A DNA stretch of 11,427 bases from contig CAMNHG010000039.1 of assembly GCA_946539105.1 (NCBI GenBank), positions 1-11,427 of the forward strand, written 5' to 3'. The stretch comes from an uncultured Clostridia bacterium. GTDB lineage: Bacteria; Bacillota; Clostridia; Oscillospirales; Acutalibacteraceae. This document shows positions 7,241 through 11,427 of the stretch, in pieces (position 1 is the stretch's first letter; each line of letters starts with the position of its first letter). A model generated the notes under the pieces. That model saw only the letters and a list, made by a program, of their open reading frames with translations. It made no database searches and was not told where the DNA came from. The position numbers were made by a program, and so were the translations under genes.

Positions 7241-7457
7241 AGTGGAAAATTGAAAATAATTTAAAGCCTCCACCGTTATAACGGGGGAGGTGGCATTTCG
7301 CCCTGCGAAATGACGGAGGGGGCAGACGTTTCCGATATAGCTAACCTTTCCTTTGCAATTCATATCGGGGCGATTAAGGCAAAGCCGCCCCCTCAGTCGC
7401 TTGCGCGACAGCTCCCCCGCAAGCGGTGTAGCCTTTAAAAACTTTCAACTTTCAACT
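7241..7457. mobile_element. MITE-like element with long imperfect terminal inverted repeats
   Basis: The segment between the two pullulanase genes starts and ends with inverted copies of one another. Left arm: about 7241-7323, from AGTGGAAAATTGAAAATA through TTAAAGCCTCCACCG to GGAGGGGGC. Right arm: about 7387-7457, whose reverse complement reads AGTTGAAAGTTGAAAG, then TTAAAGGCTACACCG, and ends at CTGAGGGGGC. Each arm contains two small hairpins at corresponding places: CCGTTATAACGG (7273-7284) and CATTTCG/CGAAATG (7294-7312) on the left, CCGC/GCGG (7417-7426) and GTCGC/GCGAC (7396-7409) on the right. The middle (7324-7386) shows no feature and there is no transposase gene, so any movement would need one supplied in trans. 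No clear target duplication was found. As RNA the arms could fold into one long structure and influence expression between the two genes. Confidence 0.65.
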
Positions 7458-7519
7458 TTAAATGTGGTAGTTATTTCCGTTTACGGAATTTAATTAAAAT
7501 AATAAGGAGGAACATTCTT
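7458..7519 (+). promoter_or_regulatory. Leader region of the second pullulanase
   Basis: This 62-base stretch ends with a strong AAGGAGG (7504-7510) nine bases before the ATG. It also contains a small inverted repeat, TTCCG-TTTA-CGGAA (7475-7488). A possible -10 TTTAAT (7489-7494) has no acceptable -35 partner, so I do not claim a promoter. The gene may be read from the first pullulanase promoter or from a promoter within the MITE-like element. Confidence 0.4.
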
Positions 7520-10500
7520 ATGAGAACTACAAAGAAAATTGTAGCTTCTGTACTTGCTGTATGTATGCTCGCTTCAACAAGTCTGGTTACTTCGTTTGCC
7601 GCCAATACCGGCGACGAGCAGGTCGGCGCGAACAATTACAACGTTGCCAACCAAGCTGTTGATACGAATTATACATATAACGGCGGCGACCTCGGCGCGA
7701 ATTATTCGCCCGAGAAAACTGTGTTCAAGGTATGGGCACCAAGGTCTACAGAGGTTACTCTTAACCGCTACGCCACAGGTTCGGATTCCGAGCCCGGAGC
7801 TAAAAACCTCGGCACTGTACCGATGGAAAAGCTCATGGACGGCGAAAAGTGGACAGGCGTGTGGACTGCAACCGTAGAGGGTGACATCGTAAACACCTAC
7901 TACACCTACACAATCACATCAACCCTTTTCGACAAGTCAGGCAAGGCGCTTGCCGAGCCTCAGGTTGCCGAGACTCAGGACGTTTACTCGGTTGCTACCG
8001 GCGTTAACGGCAGACGTTCAATGGTCTGCGACCTCGACAGCACCGACCCCGAGGGCTGGAATAACGACACACACGTTGTTCCCGACCAGCAGACCGATTC
8101 TCAGGTTTGGGAGGTTCACGTTAAGGACTTCACTTGGGATAAAAATTCAGGCGTAAGCGAAGCTAACCGCGGAAAGTACCTCGGTTTTACAGAGACAGGC
8201 ACTACCGTTAACGGCGAAGGCAACGTTTCCACCTGTATTGATTACCTCAAGCAGCTGGGGGTTACCACAGTTCAGATTAACCCGTTCTATGACTTCCAGT
8301 CAATCAACGAGGCAGGCTCTGCCGACCAGTTTAACTGGGGATATGATCCTCAGAACTACAACGTTCCCGAGGGTTCATATTCTTCTAACCCCTACGACGG
8401 TAACGTAAGAATCAACGAGTGTAAGCAGATGATTAAGGCTCTGCACGACGCAGGTATTTCGGTTGTAATGGACGTTGTTTACAACCACACATATTCCTGC
8501 TCGGCGGCTGATTCCTGCTTCCAGGCTACCGTTCCTAACTACTACCACAGAATGAGAAGCACAGGCGTGTTCTCTGACGGCTCAGGCTGCGGCAACGAGG
8601 TTGCTACAGAGTTTTCAATGGTAAGAAAGTACATTGTAGATTCCTGCAAATACTGGGTTAACGAGTACCACGTAGACGGCTTCCGCTTCGACCTTATGGG
8701 TCTTATGGACGTTGAGTGTATGAACCAGATTCGCGCTGAGCTTGACGAGATTAATCCCAAGCTGACAACATGGGGCGAAGGCTGGACAGGCGGTACATCT
8801 TACCACGATACAAAAACCTACACAGGCGAAAAGTTTGTTGCTTCAACACAGGCAAACGCTTCTAAGGTTAATGAGAGAGTCGCTTTCTTCAACGACCAGA
8901 TTCGTAACGGCGTTAAGGGTACTGTATTTGATATCAACGAAAAAGGCTTTATCGCAGGTAACAAGACCTACGCAAAGGCTATCCGCTACGGCGTTCGCGC
9001 TAATACCTACAAACCCGCAAACGCTTCCGACTTCGGCTGGACTTCAACAGCTCCGTCACAGACAGTAACATATGCTGCCTGCCACGACAACGCAACTCTT
9101 TACGACCAGATTACCGCTTCAAACAACAAGAAGTGGGGACTCCGCGACGGCGACAGCGTTAAGATGAGCAAGTTCGCTTCCGCAATCCTCAACACCACCC
9201 AGGGCGTTACCTTCTACCTTGCCGGCGACGAGATGGCTCGTACAAAGTTCGGCGATACAAACAGCTATAAGTCATCACCCGAGATTAACAAAATCGACTG
9301 GTCTAACCTTCTCGGCTATGCTGATTTGGTTGGCTATTACAGCGGTATGATGAAGATTAAAAAGGCGTTTACTCCTCTCAGAGCTATGGATAAATCCTAC
9401 GAGAACGCGTTTAAGTTCTTCAATACTCCGCCCACGCTTGACGTTGATTCAGACAGCGTAATGTTTGAGATTACAAACGACACTGCAGGCGAGTGGAACA
9501 AAATGCTCGTTCTCTACAATGCGGCTGATACAGAAAAGACTCTCACAGTTAACGGCGCGAGTGCTGACAAATGGGTAATCGTTGCAAACGACCGGCTCGC
9601 CGGCACAGACAGCCTCGGCGAGGTTGAGGGCAATGCCTTCACGCTTCCGGCATTCTCGGCAATGGTAGCTGTTGATAAGGCCAGCTTTGAATCTAACCCG
9701 ATTGAATCCTCAGTCGGCAGAATTAACGTACAGTATAAGTACGGCGACGAGAACGGTATGGACGTTGCTCCTTCCGTAACCCTGCAGGGCGAGCTCGGCA
9801 CAGGCTATCAGGTTACTCCTTCAACAGGAATCGACCCGAAGTACGCTTTCTCTTACACGGTAGGCGACGCTACAGGCACTTACTCCGAGGAGACTAAGAC
9901 AGTTACATTCGTTTATACAGACTATGTTCCCGAGCCTCTTAACTCTAACGGTGACATCGACGGCGACGGTGAGATTTCTGTATTGGATGTTGCTCTTCTG
10001 CAAAAGATTCTTGCTGAAAAAGCACCTATGCCCAATAAAGACCTCGACTTTAACTGCGACGGAAATGTTGACATTTTTGACGCAATTATGATGCAAAAAT
10101 TCTTAGCTGAATATAATGTTGCTACAGGCGAAGTAGAGATTAACTACTACTACACCGACGACAAGGGCAAGGTTGACAAGTTTAAGGATTCTACCATTGA
10201 AATCAACGGCAGAGTAGGCGATAACTTCAAATCCGATCCTTATGTTGTAATGGGCTACGCTCTTGACGAGACCAAGCTGCCTCAAAAGACCGAGGGCAAG
10301 ATCCAGTACGGTCCCAAGCTGGTAATTAACTACTACTACGTTCCCGGCAACCGCGAGGTAGCTCTTCACTTAAAGCACAGCGGTTCGCTGACCTTTGACC
10401 CATACCTCTGGATTTGGGCTTCCGACCTTAACGGAAACCACCTTGCAGACCAGAACTTCACAGGCGGCACATGGGCAGGTAAGCCCGCGCTTGACGATGA

Positions 10501-10750
10501 CGGTGACGGCTGGTATGATTACAACTTCACCTATCAGAACGTGAAGGACGGCAGCCTGCTTGCAGGTACATACAACCTTATCGTATCGGGCGGCTCAAAC
10601 GGTGCTAACCAGACAAAGGACTACGAGGGCTTCAACCAGAACGAGATGTGGATTGTTATTAACGACTCCAAGTACGGTGCGTCAAACGAATATCTCTCAT
10701 TCTATACAGAGAATCCCGACGAAAACCCCGAAGCAGAACCCTTTAGATAA
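7520..10750 (+). CDS. Secreted dockerin-bearing type I pullulanase (GH13) with C-terminal starch-binding-like module
   Basis: A 1076-residue extracellular pullulanase. The signal peptide (about 1-28) ends at SFAA. The CBM48-like domain (about 55-165, around TVFKVWAPRSTEVTL) is followed by the GH13 barrel: FNWGYDP (271-277), DVVYNH (318-323), nucleophile Asp391 in GFRFD, acid/base Glu420 in WGEGW, Asp523 in ACHDN. A MucBP-like module spans about 733-800. A type I dockerin-like pair of calcium loops follows: DIDGDGEISVLD (812-823) and DFNCDGNVDIFD (843-854), each with a helix containing LLQKILAE or MMQKFLAE. A second MucBP-like module (about 870-940) and a final domain (about 945-1062, WIW, WAGKPALDDDGDGWYDYNF, EMWIVIND) complete the protein. 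The last domain resembles starch-binding CBM26, though CBM41 is possible. The dockerin implies docking onto a cohesin scaffold, as in the Ruminococcus bromii amylosome. No membrane anchor is present. Dockerin placement is internal, not terminal. It shares domain order with its upstream paralogue through the catalytic part. Confidence 0.92.
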   Translation: MRTTKKIVASVLAVCMLASTSLVTSFAANTGDEQVGANNYNVANQAVDTNYTYNGGDLGANYSPEKTVFKVWAPRSTEVTLNRYATGSDSEPGAKNLGTVPMEKLMDGEKWTGVWTATVEGDIVNTYYTYTITSTLFDKSGKALAEPQVAETQDVYSVATGVNGRRSMVCDLDSTDPEGWNNDTHVVPDQQTDSQVWEVHVKDFTWDKNSGVSEANRGKYLGFTETGTTVNGEGNVSTCIDYLKQLGVTTVQINPFYDFQSINEAGSADQFNWGYDPQNYNVPEGSYSSNPYDGNVRINECKQMIKALHDAGISVVMDVVYNHTYSCSAADSCFQATVPNYYHRMRSTGVFSDGSGCGNEVATEFSMVRKYIVDSCKYWVNEYHVDGFRFDLMGLMDVECMNQIRAELDEINPKLTTWGEGWTGGTSYHDTKTYTGEKFVASTQANASKVNERVAFFNDQIRNGVKGTVFDINEKGFIAGNKTYAKAIRYGVRANTYKPANASDFGWTSTAPSQTVTYAACHDNATLYDQITASNNKKWGLRDGDSVKMSKFASAILNTTQGVTFYLAGDEMARTKFGDTNSYKSSPEINKIDWSNLLGYADLVGYYSGMMKIKKAFTPLRAMDKSYENAFKFFNTPPTLDVDSDSVMFEITNDTAGEWNKMLVLYNAADTEKTLTVNGASADKWVIVANDRLAGTDSLGEVEGNAFTLPAFSAMVAVDKASFESNPIESSVGRINVQYKYGDENGMDVAPSVTLQGELGTGYQVTPSTGIDPKYAFSYTVGDATGTYSEETKTVTFVYTDYVPEPLNSNGDIDGDGEISVLDVALLQKILAEKAPMPNKDLDFNCDGNVDIFDAIMMQKFLAEYNVATGEVEINYYYTDDKGKVDKFKDSTIEINGRVGDNFKSDPYVVMGYALDETKLPQKTEGKIQYGPKLVINYYYVPGNREVALHLKHSGSLTFDPYLWIWASDLNGNHLADQNFTGGTWAGKPALDDDGDGWYDYNFTYQNVKDGSLLAGTYNLIVSGGSNGANQTKDYEGFNQNEMWIVINDSKYGASNEYLSFYTENPDENPEAEPFR
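9950..10117 (+). other. Dockerin module coding segment
   Basis: This part of the second pullulanase gene encodes two EF-hand-like loops with acidic residues at positions 1, 3, 5 and 12 (Asp812, 814, 816, 823; Asp843, Asn845, Asp847, Asp854). Each is followed by an amphipathic helix, the duplicated F-hand pattern of dockerins. The residues at loop positions 10 and 11, which often set cohesin specificity, are Val-Leu in the first copy and Ile-Phe in the second. These hydrophobic pairs differ from the Ser-Thr type typical of clostridial cellulosomes. Confidence 0.85.
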
Positions 10751-10768
10751 TTGAATCTAAAATAAACA

Positions 10769-10803
10769 GAACCGGCTCATTAATTTGAGCCGGTTCATTT
10801 TAT
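10769..10803 (+). terminator. Strong terminator after the second pullulanase, possibly bidirectional
   Basis: A perfect 11-bp stem, GAACCGGCTCA with TGAGCCGGTTC, encloses the loop TTAATT and is followed by ATTTTAT. On the other strand the hairpin is followed by TGTTTATTTTA, so it could also stop the convergent kinase transcript, although it lies about 100 bases beyond that gene's stop. Confidence 0.9.
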
Positions 10804-10860
10804 GCCTGTATTTATTAATCAAAACGTTCAATAATAAATCCAACCTGTCCACTAAATAAT

Positions 10861-10905
10861 TAAACTCTTAACTCTAAACTCTTAACTCTAAACATAAACT
10901 CTACC
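10861..10905. repeat. Heptamer tandem repeat, TAAACTC/TTAACTC
   Basis: A 14-base unit TAAACTCTTAACTC occurs twice in exact tandem (10861-10874 and 10875-10888), with a degenerate continuation TAAACATAAACTCTAC up to the stop codon of the kinase gene. Each unit is two related heptamers, giving a 7-base period. The function is unknown; the intergenic position suggests slippage-generated filler or a trace of an inserted repeat. Confidence 0.7.
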
Positions 10906-11427
10906 TAAACGCCGCCGTAAACGTAGTTCCATCCTTTTCGTTACTTTGCACGGTCAGTTTTCCGTTCATACTCTCAACAATCTTTTTGGCGATTGAAAGA
11001 CCCAAGCCGTAGCCCTTTGTTGTTCTGGATTTTTCGGCGCGGTAGAAACGGTCAAAGATATGCTCCAAATCCTCCTCGCTGATAACGCTACCGAGGTTAT
11101 TTACCGAGAACTCTACGCCGTCGCTGTGCTTTTTCAGCTTGATTGTGACGGTGCTGTTTTCTGCCGAGTACTTAACCGCGTTGTCAATCAGAATGTGCGA
11201 TAGCTGGTTAAGCTGAGTGGCGTTGCCGGTAAGCGTTACTCCGCTGTCAAGCTGAGAATCAATCATAACGCCCTTTTCAAAGGCGACAGGCTCAAAGTTT
11301 AATGACGTGCCCTCGACGATTTCGCTGAAATCCACCTCGGACATCTCAACATTTGTCTCGCCTGCGTCGGACTTCGCGAGGAACAGCATTTGGTCAATCA
11401 GGCTCTTCATATGCTGAGCTTCTTCCT
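10901..11427 (-). CDS. Sensor histidine kinase, C-terminal part (cut by the window edge)
   Basis: The reading frame is open to the right edge, so only the C-terminal 175 or so residues are visible. The segment begins in the second helix of a HisKA dimerisation domain (MKSLIDQMLFLAKSD) and continues into a HATPase_c domain. The N box is visible in LIDNAVKYS, the F box region in IFDRFYRAEKS, and the G2 box in GYGLGLSIAKKIVE. The G1 box, usually DxGxGI, reads NNLGSVI: the usual aspartate is Asn, a variation also met in Firmicutes kinases. The phosphorylated His, sensor and transmembrane parts lie outside the window, as does any partner response regulator. It converges on the second pullulanase. 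Nothing seen here links it to starch, although control of the neighbouring genes is possible. The Met at 11410 is internal, not the start. Confidence 0.9.
   Translation of the reverse strand, partial: EEAQHMKSLIDQMLFLAKSDAGETNVEMSEVDFSEIVEGTSLNFEPVAFEKGVMIDSQLDSGVTLTGNATQLNQLSHILIDNAVKYSAENSTVTIKLKKHSDGVEFSVNNLGSVISEEDLEHIFDRFYRAEKSRTTKGYGLGLSIAKKIVESMNGKLTVQSNEKDGTTFTAAFR

Noticed and set aside
7324..7386. Small gene inside the MITE-like element
   Set aside because: The segment is only about 60 bases, with no start codon behind a ribosome binding site and no recognisable peptide.
10861..10905. Telomere-like repeat indicating a linear replicon end
   Set aside because: Only about four heptamers are present, flanked on both sides by ordinary genes, with no terminal hairpin or replicon-end features.

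Overview
The window most resembles the chromosome of a gut or rumen Clostridia (Oscillospiraceae/Ruminococcus-like). The evidence is the Firmicutes-type dnaG-rpoD pair, strong AGGAGG-type ribosome binding sites, TTG starts, extracellular GH13 pullulanases, and a dockerin on a starch enzyme, an arrangement known from the Ruminococcus bromii amylosome. Genus is inferred from gene content only.

Layout. A Rho-independent terminator of an off-window gene (7-38) is followed at once by a YigZ/IMPACT family gene (51-680). A 250-base gap holds a striking array of seven hairpins joined by a constant ATTTAGC linker (762-908), directly upstream of the dnaG ribosome binding site. Then come dnaG (primase, 931-2697), rpoD (primary sigma factor, 2703-3800) and a small HExxH metallopeptidase gene (3818-4198). 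These three are closely spaced and probably cotranscribed, ending at a terminator (4205-4238). A promoter with an extended -10 and an adjacent perfect inverted repeat leads into the starch region.

Starch region. Two paralogous type I pullulanases lie in tandem on the + strand. The first (4381-7239) ends in a transmembrane anchor. The second (7520-10750) is secreted and carries a dockerin and a C-terminal starch-binding-like module. Both carry MucBP-like beta modules. A plausible division of labour is debranching at the cell membrane by the first and debranching within a cohesin-based complex by the second. Between them is a MITE-like element with long imperfect terminal inverted repeats (about 7241-7457). 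A strong terminator (10769-10803) closes the region. The convergent 3' part of a sensor histidine kinase gene runs off the right edge.

The most unusual signal is non-coding. In the hairpin array upstream of dnaG, the linkers are constant while the stems differ from unit to unit and each stays self-complementary. The element between the pullulanases shows the same behaviour: the two ends carry different hairpins at corresponding places. No tRNA, rRNA, CRISPR array or transposase gene was seen.
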